64,000 nucleotides of DNA from Pseudoalteromonas aurantia (GTDB lineage: Bacteria; Pseudomonadota; Gammaproteobacteria; Enterobacterales; Alteromonadaceae). The DNA lies in assembly GCF_005886875.1 (NCBI RefSeq), contig NZ_PNBY01000058.1, forward strand, positions 52,534-116,533, read 5' to 3'. Both the position numbers and the translations under genes were made by a program. The notes under the pieces were generated by a model that saw only the letters and a list, made by a program, of their open reading frames with translations, searched no databases and had not been told where the DNA came from. Positions 28,406 to 37,377 of this stretch are shown here, piece after piece (positions within the stretch are counted from its first letter, which is position 1; each line of letters begins with the position of its first letter).

Positions 28406-30400
28406 TTAAAACATATAACTATATTGTAAGCGCAGGTTTCGCCCTTTCGCAGGAACCCTTCCATTTTGCATTCTAGGGTCGAATACATCATAGTTTTTAT
28501 CAAATAAATTTTGCGCTTTTAAGTTCAAAGACTGTGTGGGTGACACTTGCCATGTCACGCTGGCACCGACAATGAAATATGAAGATTGGTCATAGTGAGG
28601 CGCTAAACTTAGATCTAACGACTCAACAAATACCGCATCACGCCAAATAGCATTCAAACTATATTGAAACTCTGACACTTGATGCGTTAACGCCATTGCC
28701 CCAAAGCGCTTAAAGCTTGCATTAAATGGTTCATCAAACAATTGCGTGTAACCCACTTCAAACCAAGAACTTGGAGATAAATTAAAGTTTCCGTTAAGTT
28801 CTATACCCTGCACACTTGTTTCGAATACGTTGTCGAACGTAAAGCGGCCCTGCTGTACATCAATTGGCACAAGGTTTATAAAATCTTCAAGCTCATTGTC
28901 AAATACAACAACATCGGCTTGCCAAGACTCATATTGCGTATGCCACACTATCTCGGTTGTTTTAACATACTCAGATTTAAGGTTTGGATTGCCAATCGTC
29001 ACATCATCATTTGAGTTCAGTTCATTACTCACTGGGGTTCTAAACGATTCTCCATATTGCAACTTTAATGTATGACCTTCAAAAACATCATATATAACTG
29101 CTAATCTCGGAGAGAGTTTATTATCTATGTGCTTTACTTCATCAAAACGCGCCCCAATAAATAAGGTGACTTTATCGTGTGCTTGATACTTGGCTTGCCC
29201 ATAAGCAGCATAAGAGTCAAAAGACTGCAATAAATCGCTAAAAGCAGCGTAATCAACAACAGTGATAACCCCCCCTTGATCAAACGCTTCATCTACATAT
29301 ATATCACCACGAACAAAATCAAAATAACTCGTTCTAACTCCAGCTTTAGATTGCTCCTCTTCGGAGTACTCCGCACCAAAATTAAAGACTAAACTTGGGT
29401 CAAACGTATAAGCAGCATCAAGTTTAAGCGTTGCGTCTTTGGTACTCCATGACGGCCCAACATAAAAGTTACGCTCTAACGCGAGTTGTTCCGCACTTGC
29501 TAGCAAGCCATTACTGTCGATCTGGTGCTCAACATATTGTAACTCACTGGTTACTTCCCATACTTCATCATTCAACCATGCATAAGCAAAATTGAATGCG
29601 AGGTTTTCACTTTTATGGTTATTGCCTTTAGACCACCCAGCTAAGTTTACAAACTCACTTAATTCAGTTTGGTTATGATGTATGGCAAAGTGCCCTTGCT
29701 TCCACTTAATACCTACTTCAACAAAATGGGTATTAAGTGGGTCTCGCACATCAAATTCAGCGTAACGTTCTCCGTTACGCTGCTCCCATGACACGTTGGC
29801 ATATATATCGTAAACTTCATTCAGTGGCTGAAACACATTCAAGCTACCTTGAAGGTGTCCATGCTCTCCCACAGCAACCGACACTTGATTGTGCTCTTTC
29901 TTTGTCACTACATTCATCACACCTAAAAATGCATTGCTGCCATATAATGCTGAGCCTGGGCCGCGAATAAACTCAACACGTTCGATAATCTCGATAGGAA
30001 TAAATGGCATATAAACAGACGCTTTGCCAAACGAAGATTCGTTGAGCCTCAAGCCGTTAATCATCACCAAGACATTTCCACTATCAAGGTACACACCTCT
30101 GGCATGCTCCTTAGGGACTGCGCCAACCCAATCTCCTCGCGTTGACTGAAAACCAGGAACAAAGTTCATTAGGTCGTAAGCATTACTCACACCTAACAGT
30201 GAAATATGTTGTTCATTAAAAACGGTAATACTGGAAGGAACGCTCGCGCGTGTTTCTGCGGTTTTTGTTGCTAAAGTAATGTTGACGTCAAGCAACTCTT
30301 CGAAAGATAGTTCAAACAACCCTTCTTCGCTATTAGCTTGAGCTACACTTAAAAATGAAACTGCATACCCCAAAAAAAACAACGCTACTCTATTAATCAT
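28406..30400 (-). CDS. TonB-dependent outer-membrane receptor
   Basis: A 664-residue receptor from the chosen ATG at 30400 (MINRVALFFLGYAVS), which gives a normal signal peptide and has GAGAA upstream. An upstream extension to 30466 would mask it. The plug domain contains VPSSITVFNEQHI, RGVYLDSGNVLVMINGLRLNE and ERVEFIRGPGSALYGSNAFLGVMNV. The barrel ends in NLRLQYSYMF with the terminal aromatic needed for insertion. The N-terminal LSFEELLDVNITLATK is common in Vibrio/Alteromonas receptors. The substrate cannot be named. Location next to the iron operon suggests iron or another metal complex, but no Fur box was seen before it. Confidence 0.9.
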   Translation of the reverse strand: MINRVALFFLGYAVSFLSVAQANSEEGLFELSFEELLDVNITLATKTAETRASVPSSITVFNEQHISLLGVSNAYDLMNFVPGFQSTRGDWVGAVPKEHARGVYLDSGNVLVMINGLRLNESSFGKASVYMPFIPIEIIERVEFIRGPGSALYGSNAFLGVMNVVTKKEHNQVSVAVGEHGHLQGSLNVFQPLNEVYDIYANVSWEQRNGERYAEFDVRDPLNTHFVEVGIKWKQGHFAIHHNQTELSEFVNLAGWSKGNNHKSENLAFNFAYAWLNDEVWEVTSELQYVEHQIDSNGLLASAEQLALERNFYVGPSWSTKDATLKLDAAYTFDPSLVFNFGAEYSEEEQSKAGVRTSYFDFVRGDIYVDEAFDQGGVITVVDYAAFSDLLQSFDSYAAYGQAKYQAHDKVTLFIGARFDEVKHIDNKLSPRLAVIYDVFEGHTLKLQYGESFRTPVSNELNSNDDVTIGNPNLKSEYVKTTEIVWHTQYESWQADVVVFDNELEDFINLVPIDVQQGRFTFDNVFETSVQGIELNGNFNLSPSSWFEVGYTQLFDEPFNASFKRFGAMALTHQVSEFQYSLNAIWRDAVFVESLDLSLAPHYDQSSYFIVGASVTWQVSPTQSLNLKAQNLFDKNYDVFDPRMQNGRVPAKGRNLRLQYSYMF

Positions 30401-30524
30401 CACATTCTCTATATTACTAGAAGGCTGTGTGCAATAGTTTACGTCACTGCACAGCAGCCAAATCAACTTTAATAATACTAGCGATGGCTAACTGTGCAAG
30501 CTTTTAACTCGAGTTTATTGATAA

Positions 30525-30788
30525 TTAAGCTGTTGCTGTTGACTGTTTGGCCTTAAAGTACTTATATAAACCAATTAATGATGCGGCAATCCAAAAAATT
30601 TCAATAACAAAACTGGCAAGGTTGAAGTTATAACACAAACTAATGAGTAACAGTATCGCGCCGGATAAGTTCATTACGTTGTATGTTAAACCCTCTGGGC
30701 TTGCTTTTCCTAGTTGAAGCATAAAAAATGCCCCTACTACTAACCCAGTTCCACTCATACCAATTACATCAAACAATATGTCGATCAT
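30525..30788 (-). CDS. Small inner-membrane protein of the CBU_0592 type
   Basis: An 87-residue protein with three hydrophobic segments, near residues 8-24, 40-56 and 60-76. It matches the short CBU_0592-like membrane family in length and in the pattern GxGLVVGAFFMLQLGK and YNVMNLSGAILLLISL. No function is known for the family. It is upstream of the TonB receptor on the same strand with a 124-base gap, which probably includes a separate promoter. Confidence 0.65.
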   Translation of the reverse strand: MIDILFDVIGMSGTGLVVGAFFMLQLGKASPEGLTYNVMNLSGAILLLISLCYNFNLASFVIEIFWIAASLIGLYKYFKAKQSTATA

Positions 30789-30950
30789 GTATTTTCCATC
30801 TGTGCAGTCGATAATATGTCGTATCGACTAAAAAAGTCACCCAAACTGACTGGCCCATTCCATGGGAAGGGTTGTTTTCAATCGTTGAAACAGCACAAAA
30901 CTGCGCAATCGTAACATTGAGGGCAATGAAAGAAAGGTCAAATGTCCGCT

Positions 30951-31202
30951 CTACTTAAACGTAACCTTACCACCAATTATTTTAAGTGCAGGTGTTCCCC
31001 GTATTAGTGTTTGCCGTGAAAAAAGTGTATCGCATTCAGGGCAATGAGTTTGGTTGTGTGTGAAGTCTTTGCTGATCCGTTCAATAAAGCATTTTACCAA
31101 AGCACCTTTACCGCCTTTACGATATTTAAACAACGCAGCTCGACATTTAGCACATGCAATATCAACGGTACGTGTTGGGCCTACTTTGTTTGGCTTCGCC
31201 AT
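30951..31202 (-). CDS. Small zinc-ribbon protein
   Basis: An 83-residue basic cytosolic protein with two zinc-knuckle pairs, CAKC at 17-20 and CPEC at 54-57. That spacing is consistent with a single zinc ribbon. The basic stretch YRKGGKGALVK between them could bind nucleic acid. I do not recognise a characterised relative. The start lies four bases after the end of the DUF1761 gene, so the two form an operon. Confidence 0.7.
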   Translation of the reverse strand: MAKPNKVGPTRTVDIACAKCRAALFKYRKGGKGALVKCFIERISKDFTHNQTHCPECDTLFSRQTLIRGTPALKIIGGKVTFK

Positions 31203-31206
31203 TTAA

Positions 31207-31611
31207 TTACCCTGTTAAACTTAATACAACAGCATTTAGTATAAACTGAACCACATGGTAACCGCCATTGACTAAAAATAACTTTAATGGCCTTTGTTCA
31301 AAAATATAGCTAATACCAAACGCTGCACTGACAAAACCCAACCCTGTGAATAATCCTAACAATATGGCCTCAACTAACGTTGGGTCTTTGCCTAACAATA
31401 CAGCCATGGAAAAAGCAATAAACAAAGACAATAGCAATACCACCCCGTAAATCATTTTGGGATCGCTATTTTTTAAGTCTAAGTCGGTTAAACCGCAGCC
31501 TTCCATCCACACCCGCCCAAACAACCAAGGAGAGTACCAGATGCCTCCCAGCATGAATGAAGAAAGTGCGGCCAATAGCACTGCCCAATAATTTAGTTCT
31601 AATATTTCCAT
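31207..31611 (-). CDS. DUF1761 integral membrane protein
   Basis: A 134-residue protein with four predicted membrane helices. It has the DUF1761 hallmarks: WYSPWLFGRVWM near residue 26 and a C-terminal NGGYHVVQFILNAVVLS. Function unknown in the family. It is co-directional with the zinc-ribbon gene and separated from it by four bases. The response-regulator gene upstream ends 85 bases before it. Confidence 0.85.
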   Translation of the reverse strand: MEILELNYWAVLLAALSSFMLGGIWYSPWLFGRVWMEGCGLTDLDLKNSDPKMIYGVVLLLSLFIAFSMAVLLGKDPTLVEAILLGLFTGLGFVSAAFGISYIFEQRPLKLFLVNGGYHVVQFILNAVVLSLTG

Positions 31612-31696
31612 GGCCCATATCTCTCACCGTTCATTATTTCAATTTAGTTAATAAACAGACCGTATGCAACCATACAAATGTTCAAGTATTTGGCAA

Positions 31697-32218
31697 TTAC
31701 CTTTGCGCAGGTTTTTTTTGTAATTTACGTTGTAACGTGCGCCGATGCATATTGAGCTGTCTGGCTGTTTGCGAGACATTGCCTTCATTATGTTTTAAAA
31801 CTTGTTGGATGTGCTCCCATTCTAGTCGCTCAGGAGACATTACTGTATCTGGTAATTGTGTGACTGCACTCTTACCTATCAGTGCCTGTAAAATCACCTT
31901 CGTATCCGCTGGTTTAGTCAGGTAATCATCCGCGCCTAATTTAACTGCTTCCACCGCCGTTGCAATACTGGCAAACCCAGTCAATAACACTAACTTACTA
32001 TCGGGACAAACCGCTTTAAGCGGTTCAATAAAGTGTAAACCTGATTGTGTCGTAAGTTTCATGTCCAACAATATGTATTGCGGTAAAAATGACGCGCAAA
32101 CCATTAATATATCATGTTCATCATTTACAACTTTGCAGTCGAACCCATACTTGCCCATTCGCCTTGACAAGGTATTTGAAAACGCAATGTCATCTTCTAT
32201 TATGAGTAATTTTTTCAT
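31697..32218 (-). CDS. Response regulator of the RegA/PrrA/ActR family
   Basis: A 173-residue two-domain regulator. The receiver has the acidic pair IIEDD, the phosphoacceptor in ILLDMKL (D52), T in LLTGF and K in YLTKPAD. A Fis-type DNA-binding domain follows, with the hallmark MSPERLEWEHIQQVL and NVSQTARQLNMHRRTLQRKL recognition helix, nearly invariant in RegA/ActR/PrrA. It acts with the membrane kinase encoded just upstream (four bases apart). Relatives control respiration, photosynthesis or nitrogen metabolism in response to redox state. Confidence 0.93.
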   Translation of the reverse strand: MKKLLIIEDDIAFSNTLSRRMGKYGFDCKVVNDEHDILMVCASFLPQYILLDMKLTTQSGLHFIEPLKAVCPDSKLVLLTGFASIATAVEAVKLGADDYLTKPADTKVILQALIGKSAVTQLPDTVMSPERLEWEHIQQVLKHNEGNVSQTARQLNMHRRTLQRKLQKKPAQR

Positions 32219-32222
32219 ATCT

Positions 32223-33446
32223 TTATATTTTGGTAGGAAGGTGTAAATGTGTTTGTGCCCCTAAACTAGGGTGGTTTTCAATGGTTAAACTGCCATTAAG
32301 CCTCTCAAACGTCGCGTGTGATAACAGTAGTGCTATACCCATTCCATTATCGCTTTGCACTATTTCATGGCCCAATTCACTTAATTGCATAGGGTCGATC
32401 CCTTTCCCGTGGTCAATAATTGTTAAAGACCAGGATTTTTGTTCAGCCTTACTGCACAACTGTATAATGTTTGAATGATTTTGCTGATTAGCACGTGCTG
32501 CATTATTTAAAATATTTAATAATGCCGGCAACAACATCGGATCTCCGCTCACTTGTAAATTAGGCGACTCATCCGTTATCTCAACCTTTTGGTCTGGGTA
32601 TTGTAATGCCATAAGTGATGCTAACTCCTGCAGCACATCCGATACGGCCTTTCTGTGTTCCATATGGCCTAATTTTAAATTTTCAGTTTGTGTTCTAAAC
32701 CCTGCAAGCTGTCGCTTACATTGCTCAAGTGCTATCACTATATCTGGAATTGCTGGGTGCTTAGGGCAGTCTTCGGCTATTTCTTCAAATAATAAATTTA
32801 AGTTAGCAATGGGTGTTGCCAGCTGGTGTGTCGCTTGGGCTGCGGCACTGCCTAAAGCCATTATTTGCTCGCTTTTTAATTGCTGCTCTCTCGCTTGCGC
32901 CAATTTGTGTTCTTTATGCTGAATCTGATTTACCAACGCCATAACAACCGCAACAATCACAATGACGCTAAAAACAAAATTGACCAACATACCGGTTAAG
33001 TGCTGGTGCATGTCCATATGATGCACGTGATGGTTAGGCAGTGTAAAAAATAAATAGCCATAGCTTGCCAGTGCACACAGCGCAACGATCACAACGTAGT
33101 TTTTAGGCACAGTTACGGCTGCTATAACAATGGGTAACAATAATAATGAAACAAACGCATTACTTGCGCCGCCTGATAAAGATAATAAAACAGTCAAAAA
33201 TAATAAGTCAGCTAAGAGCTGCAATAACATCCCAGTAGGAGCAGCTTCACTTTTATGGCGGTACGCATAAACACTCATTAATTGGAAAAACGACTCAACA
33301 CCAATAACAAGAAAAAAAGGGGATAAATTAATGTTTTCTTCAAATAAATACGCAGCGCTGCACACCATTATCAATTGCAACACGATAGCGATAGTACGAA
33401 GTAATAACAACCTTCCGATGGATGAGGTAGGAGAGAATACTATCAT
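32223..33446 (-). CDS. Redox-sensing histidine kinase of the RegB/PrrB/ActS family
   Basis: A 407-residue inner-membrane kinase with six N-terminal hydrophobic segments. A GGASNAF heptapeptide between them corresponds to the quinone-binding GGxxNPF motif of RegB. The phosphoacceptor histidine is in AAQATHQLATPIANL. A cysteine in LEQCKRQLAGF, 36 residues later, is where RegB has its redox-active Cys. The ATP domain is compact, with NILNNAARAN, DHGKGID and NGMGIALLLS. It is paired with the RegA-like regulator downstream. Correspondence of motifs is by eye. Confidence 0.9.
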   Translation of the reverse strand: MIVFSPTSSIGRLLLLRTIAIVLQLIMVCSAAYLFEENINLSPFFLVIGVESFFQLMSVYAYRHKSEAAPTGMLLQLLADLLFLTVLLSLSGGASNAFVSLLLLPIVIAAVTVPKNYVVIVALCALASYGYLFFTLPNHHVHHMDMHQHLTGMLVNFVFSVIVIVAVVMALVNQIQHKEHKLAQAREQQLKSEQIMALGSAAAQATHQLATPIANLNLLFEEIAEDCPKHPAIPDIVIALEQCKRQLAGFRTQTENLKLGHMEHRKAVSDVLQELASLMALQYPDQKVEITDESPNLQVSGDPMLLPALLNILNNAARANQQNHSNIIQLCSKAEQKSWSLTIIDHGKGIDPMQLSELGHEIVQSDNGMGIALLLSHATFERLNGSLTIENHPSLGAQTHLHLPTKI

Positions 33447-33546
33447 AAAACCCTAATAGACCTAACATAATTGTTGCTGCACACTCTAACGCCATTCTTA
33501 TAAATGGCAAGTACCTGCTGAAGGGTTACCGTGTTATGCCAATGTA

Positions 33547-33948
33547 TTATTCTTCAAACAGCAACTCAAACTCAGGACAAGGTGTTCCTTGGTGATAAAT
33601 AAGCTCCCAATGATTTTGTGCCCGCTTCCAAATCGACATACGAATAGAGTAATGCAGTGGCGCTTTGGCACTATGCCGATACGCAGCATGATAAGTTAAT
33701 TGTGCAAGGTCATCACTTAACATCTGACCTTTAAAAGATTGATTGTAAAATTGCGGTACCTTTTCATTTGGTAGCCGTGACATTACATGGGCCTTATTAA
33801 ACATCATACCATTGGCTGATATTTCATGAAAATATGGGTTTAGCAATTTATCTAAACTCGATGATGATTGTCTGATACTCGGTTCTAACAGCACCCTCTC
33901 CTGCTCAATTAAATGCCCAAGTAAAGATTCAGAGATTTTTATCGTCAT
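33547..33948 (-). CDS. DUF4440 (NTF2-like) protein
   Basis: A 133-residue cytosolic protein of the DUF4440/SnoaL-like NTF2 fold. The pattern LLEPSIRQSSSSLDKLLNPYFHEISANG near residues 16-45 and W...IYHQGTP near the end is typical. Members are small cone-shaped proteins, sometimes enzymes, often uncharacterised. It lies 100 bases upstream of the RegB-like kinase on the same strand and is divergent from the KAS III gene. Confidence 0.75.
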   Translation of the reverse strand: MTIKISESLLGHLIEQERVLLEPSIRQSSSSLDKLLNPYFHEISANGMMFNKAHVMSRLPNEKVPQFYNQSFKGQMLSDDLAQLTYHAAYRHSAKAPLHYSIRMSIWKRAQNHWELIYHQGTPCPEFELLFEE

Positions 33949-34093
33949 GATAAATAGTCATAATAATTTGAACAATCGTTATTAACAGCGTAGTCGAGAG
34001 CGAGCGTCATAACAATAGCTACTGGCTTTGAAATACAATTTTTGCTATAAATGCCAGCGACGCCAGCTGCGTCAGACAAGAATAGAGAACCTT

Positions 34094-35158
34094 ATGATTT
34101 ATGCCAAAATTACTGGTTGGGGTAAATGCGTCCCACCAGCCACACTTACAAATGACGACATAAGCCAAGTTGTAGACACAACTGACGAATGGATAAGTAC
34201 CCGTACAGGTATTAAAGCGCGCCGTGTTAGCCATGTCAGCACTGCAGAGTTAGCCACTGTTGCAAGTAAACATGCCATAGCGTGTGCCGGCCTTGAAGGC
34301 AAAGATATTGATTTAGTTTTATTGGCAACCTGTACTCCGTCAACCATGGTGGCAAACACAGCATCACTGGTGCAAAAAAACATCGGTGCAGAAGGTGCCG
34401 CAGCATGTGATACAAATGCTGCATGTTCTGGCTTTTTATACGCACTACAAAATGCCACAGCGCAAATTCAAGCAGGCATGATCAAACGTGCTGTCGTTGT
34501 TGCTGCCGAACGTATGACTTGGTATGTAAATTGGTCAAAACGAGATAGCGCCGTACTATTTGGCGATGGAGCTGGCGCAGTTATACTCGAAGCAAGTGAT
34601 GAACCTTATGGTCTGCTAAGTACTAAAACGGGCTGTGATAGCACTGATCGAAAAATATTGCATATAGAAAACTATGGTACTGATTTAAGCAGGTACGAAC
34701 CTCCGGGGCCATCCGAATTACTATTTGAAGGTCGAGAAATATTCAAGCGCGCTGTAAAAGGGATGAGTGATGCATGTGATGATGTGCTTAATCATGCTCA
34801 GCTTTCTCTCAAAGACATTGACGTCCTTATCCCACACCAAGCAAACTTACGTATAATTCAGGCGATACAACAACGCTTAGATATCGATGATAATAAGGTT
34901 ATGGTGAACATTGATAAGTATGGTAATACGTCTGCAGCGACTATCGCGATTGCTCTATGCGAAGCCGTTGAACAAGGGATCATAAAACCCAACGATAACA
35001 TCATGTCTGCAGCCTTTGGTGCAGGGCTGACATGGGCTGCAAGCTATATAAAATGGGGTGAACGCGTTACACCTATTAATATCAGCGATGCCACATTACC
35101 AGCAACAAATAAAACAGGCTTAGAGCTCATATCAGAATCAGTGAACGCATGCCAATAA
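34094..35158 (+). CDS. 3-oxoacyl-ACP synthase III (KAS III/FabH-like)
   Basis: Condensing enzyme that joins an acyl-CoA starter with malonyl-ACP. The triad is complete: C111 in [13 protein letters not shown], His in [10 protein letters not shown] and Asn in [12 protein letters not shown]. The ATG at 34094 (AGAGAACC upstream) gives 354 residues. It stands alone, away from any fab cluster, and the sequence has [13 protein letters not shown] at the CoA site. It may be an additional FabH with its own starter preference rather than the essential copy. The PepD gene follows in the same direction. Confidence 0.88.
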   Translation: MIYAKITGWGKCVPPATLTNDDISQVVDTTDEWISTRTGIKARRVSHVSTAELATVASKHAIACAGLEGKDIDLVLLATCTPSTMVANTASLVQKNIGAEGAAACDTNAACSGFLYALQNATAQIQAGMIKRAVVVAAERMTWYVNWSKRDSAVLFGDGAGAVILEASDEPYGLLSTKTGCDSTDRKILHIENYGTDLSRYEPPGPSELLFEGREIFKRAVKGMSDACDDVLNHAQLSLKDIDVLIPHQANLRIIQAIQQRLDIDDNKVMVNIDKYGNTSAATIAIALCEAVEQGIIKPNDNIMSAAFGAGLTWAASYIKWGERVTPINISDATLPATNKTGLELISESVNACQ

Positions 35159-35169
35159 AATGATTCCTT

Positions 35170-35219
35170 GTCCCCTATTACGATGATAAAATAACAGCAA
35201 TTTTACTTATGTAGGGGAC
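35170..35219 (+). promoter_or_regulatory. Hairpin that could sequester the pepD ribosome-binding site
   Basis: GTCCCCTA (35170-35177) is the perfect complement of TAGGGGAC (35212-35219). The second arm contains the AGGGG Shine-Dalgarno sequence of pepD, whose start is the TTG at 35224. Pairing would hide the site in the mRNA. The 34-base loop makes the structure moderate in strength. Confidence 0.4.
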
Positions 35220-35223
35220 TGTT

Positions 35224-36693
35224 TTGTTCACCCAACACTCTGATATCGCTCAACTAGAACCAAAAGAAATATGGCAGTTTTTTGACCAAATCTGTGCCAT
35301 TCCCCATCCATCTAAACATGAAGAAGCCTTGGCCCAATTCATTATAAATTGGGCAACCGAACAAGGGTTGGTCGTTCGTCGTGATCCAACGGGTAACGTC
35401 TTTATTAAAAAGCCTGCCACAGATGGCATGGCGCATATCACACCCGTAGTGCTACAGGCACACATTGATATGGTGCCGCAAAAAAATGACGATACAGCAC
35501 ACGATTTTACAAAAGATCCTATACGACCTTATATCGATGGCGACTGGGTAACAGCAACGGGCACAACGCTCGGTGCCGATAATGGCATGGGTATGGCGTC
35601 TTGCCTTGCAGTACTTGCTGCTAACGACATTAAACACGGCCCTCTTGAAGTACTACTCACAATTGATGAAGAAGCAGGCATGACTGGTGCTTTTGGCTTA
35701 GAAGCGGGTTACCTAGAAGGCGAAATATTACTAAACACTGACTCTGAGCAAGAAGGTGAGATCTATATGGGCTGTGCCGGTGGGGTAGATGCAACAATGT
35801 CACTCCCTATCCAACGTGCTCAAGAAAATCAAAACCATATTGCCTTTAACCTAACATTAAAAGGTCTCAAAGGCGGGCATTCTGGTGTAGATATACACAC
35901 GGGCCGAGCAAACGCCAATAAGCTGTTATCACGCTTTTTAAAAAACCACCTTAATGACATCCCATTTCAACTTATCAACTTTAAAGGTGGCTCGTTACGT
36001 AACGCTATTCCGAGGGAAGCATACGCGCAAATTTCAGTCGCGCCAGAGCACGGGTCGCTATTAGCAACACACATCACCGACTATCTTAAGTTAGTGTCGG
36101 TAGAACTCGCATCAATAGAAACCAGCATCACATTTGAAGCGACTCCTGCGACTTTAGACGATAAGCCAATGACAAGCCAGTCAGCACTGCAAGTACTTGC
36201 TCTACTAAATGCATGCCCTAATGGTGTTATCAGGATGAGTGATGATATAGAAGGCGTAGTAGAAACCTCCCTAAATATGGGCGTGATCAATACCCACGAT
36301 ACCGAATTTGAAGTGCTTTGTTTGGTTCGTTCATTAATTGACTCGGGTCGCGCTGATGTAGAAGGGCAATTGCGCTCTTTAGCTCAATTAGCTGGAGCCA
36401 ATGTGACTTTTTCAGGTACCTACCCTGGTTGGAAACCAGAACCTGATTCTAAAATATTGCATATTTTCCGAGATGTCTATGAAGGTATTTACGGCAAAAA
36501 ACCACATATCATGGTAATACATGCAGGCTTAGAGTGTGGTTTGTTTAAAAAACCGTATCCAGACATGGACATGATCTCGTTTGGCCCAACCATCAAATTT
36601 CCACATTCACCTGACGAAAAAGTCAAAATTGATACAGTGGGTCTTTACTGGCAGCAAATGAAAGCCATACTTGAAAATATACCTGCAAAATAA
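35224..36693 (+). CDS. pepD: Cytosolic aminoacyl-histidine dipeptidase
   Basis: M20-family zinc dipeptidase (PepD, Xaa-His dipeptidase/carnosinase type), 489 residues (485 in E. coli). Metal and catalytic residues are seen in QAHIDMVPQK, TLGADNGMGMAS, TIDEEAGMTGA, NTDSEQEGEIYMGCAGG and VIHAGLECGLF. The lid domain has GLKGGHSGVDIH. The start codon is TTG with a strong AGGGG seven bases upstream. No in-frame ATG fits better, since IAQLEPKEIWQFFDQICAIP is already conserved N-terminal sequence. It is possibly regulated by a hairpin over the ribosome site. Confidence 0.95.
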   Translation: MFTQHSDIAQLEPKEIWQFFDQICAIPHPSKHEEALAQFIINWATEQGLVVRRDPTGNVFIKKPATDGMAHITPVVLQAHIDMVPQKNDDTAHDFTKDPIRPYIDGDWVTATGTTLGADNGMGMASCLAVLAANDIKHGPLEVLLTIDEEAGMTGAFGLEAGYLEGEILLNTDSEQEGEIYMGCAGGVDATMSLPIQRAQENQNHIAFNLTLKGLKGGHSGVDIHTGRANANKLLSRFLKNHLNDIPFQLINFKGGSLRNAIPREAYAQISVAPEHGSLLATHITDYLKLVSVELASIETSITFEATPATLDDKPMTSQSALQVLALLNACPNGVIRMSDDIEGVVETSLNMGVINTHDTEFEVLCLVRSLIDSGRADVEGQLRSLAQLAGANVTFSGTYPGWKPEPDSKILHIFRDVYEGIYGKKPHIMVIHAGLECGLFKKPYPDMDMISFGPTIKFPHSPDEKVKIDTVGLYWQQMKAILENIPAK

Positions 36694-36707
36694 ACAATAT
36701 AAGCCCA

Positions 36708-36745
36708 CGCCTTTATCCTGTAATAACACCCTCATGATAAAGGCG
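36708..36745. terminator. Stem-loop between convergent pepD and BLUF genes, no U-tract
   Basis: CGCCTTTATC (36708-36717) pairs perfectly with GATAAAGGCG (36736-36745) around an 18-base loop. It begins 14 bases after the pepD stop. Neither strand has a run of T after the stem. Confidence 0.5.
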
Positions 36746-36777
36746 ACTATTTAATTACCGGCTCAATAATTACCGAC

Positions 36778-37215
36778 TTAACATGCACTATGCAATAGAT
36801 AGCCTGACGAAAATACCTTAAGTCGTTTTACCGCAGGTGATAGCCCCTCGACTAACCCACCTCTGGTGGCGGCTTTTATTATATCGTCCAAAATATCATA
36901 TTTGCTATCATGCTCTTTCTCTAGGTTAATCATATTCATAGTCCTGCCAGAATAAACCCGGCAACTTGCTGTCCCTAGATAAATAACCTGACTCTGTTGG
37001 TGTCTCTCATTTTGCTCGATGCGGCGATACACGCTATTAATAACCGTTACGTCACCTTCTAACATCTGCAAAAACCATCCACCGTTATAAAAAAGGCTAC
37101 CCGAGAATCCTAAAGATGCATTATTTCGTTTGACGACTTCTAGGATATCTAAAAAATAAACGCTTGTAAGCGCTCTACTCGTTTGACTAAGATAAATTAA
37201 TTGATGTGGTGGCAT
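36778..37215 (-). CDS. Single-domain BLUF blue-light sensor
   Basis: A 145-residue flavin photoreceptor of the BLUF family (start at the ATG at 37215, with AGGGA upstream, rather than a TTG two codons before). The light-reactive network is present: Y8 in QLIYLSQ, N32 in KRNNASLGFSG and Q50 in FLQMLEGD, with the same spacing as AppA Y21/N45/Q63. The semi-conserved Trp of the W-x-M segment is replaced by Arg in YSGRTMNM while Met remains. No output domain is attached, so it must signal through a partner protein. It stands alone between pepD and an aminopeptidase gene. Confidence 0.9.
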   Translation of the reverse strand: MPPHQLIYLSQTSRALTSVYFLDILEVVKRNNASLGFSGSLFYNGGWFLQMLEGDVTVINSVYRRIEQNERHQQSQVIYLGTASCRVYSGRTMNMINLEKEHDSKYDILDDIIKAATRGGLVEGLSPAVKRLKVFSSGYLLHSAC

Positions 37216-37312
37216 ATCCAATTCCCTGATGTGAATTTAACTTAACGCATAGAGAATGAATAAAAACTTGGCAAGGTAAAGATACAATCACTTGAAGTAT
37301 TCGATAGTGAAG

Positions 37313-37342
37313 CATAAAAAAGCGCAGCTGAATAAGCTGCGC
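37313..37342 (-). terminator. Intrinsic terminator of the M17 aminopeptidase gene
   Basis: On the minus strand GCGCAGCT pairs with AGCTGCGC around a 5-base loop and is followed by TTTTTTATGC. It lies about 36 bases beyond the stop. Confidence 0.85.
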
Positions 37343-37377
37343 ATTTCACATGGTATATTAAAAATCAAAGTGAGAGT

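Noticed and set aside
30806..30829. 8-bp inverted repeat AGTCGATA/TATCGACT between the zinc-ribbon and CBU_0592-type genes
   Set aside because: Real and perfect, but 121 bases from the upstream gene's stop with the T-run on the wrong side for a minus-strand terminator; too little to assign a role.
34028..34093. 22-codon N-terminal extension of the KAS III gene
   Set aside because: The extension is basic and unrelated to FabH proteins, whereas the ATG at 34094 begins the conserved domain and has an upstream AGAGAA.
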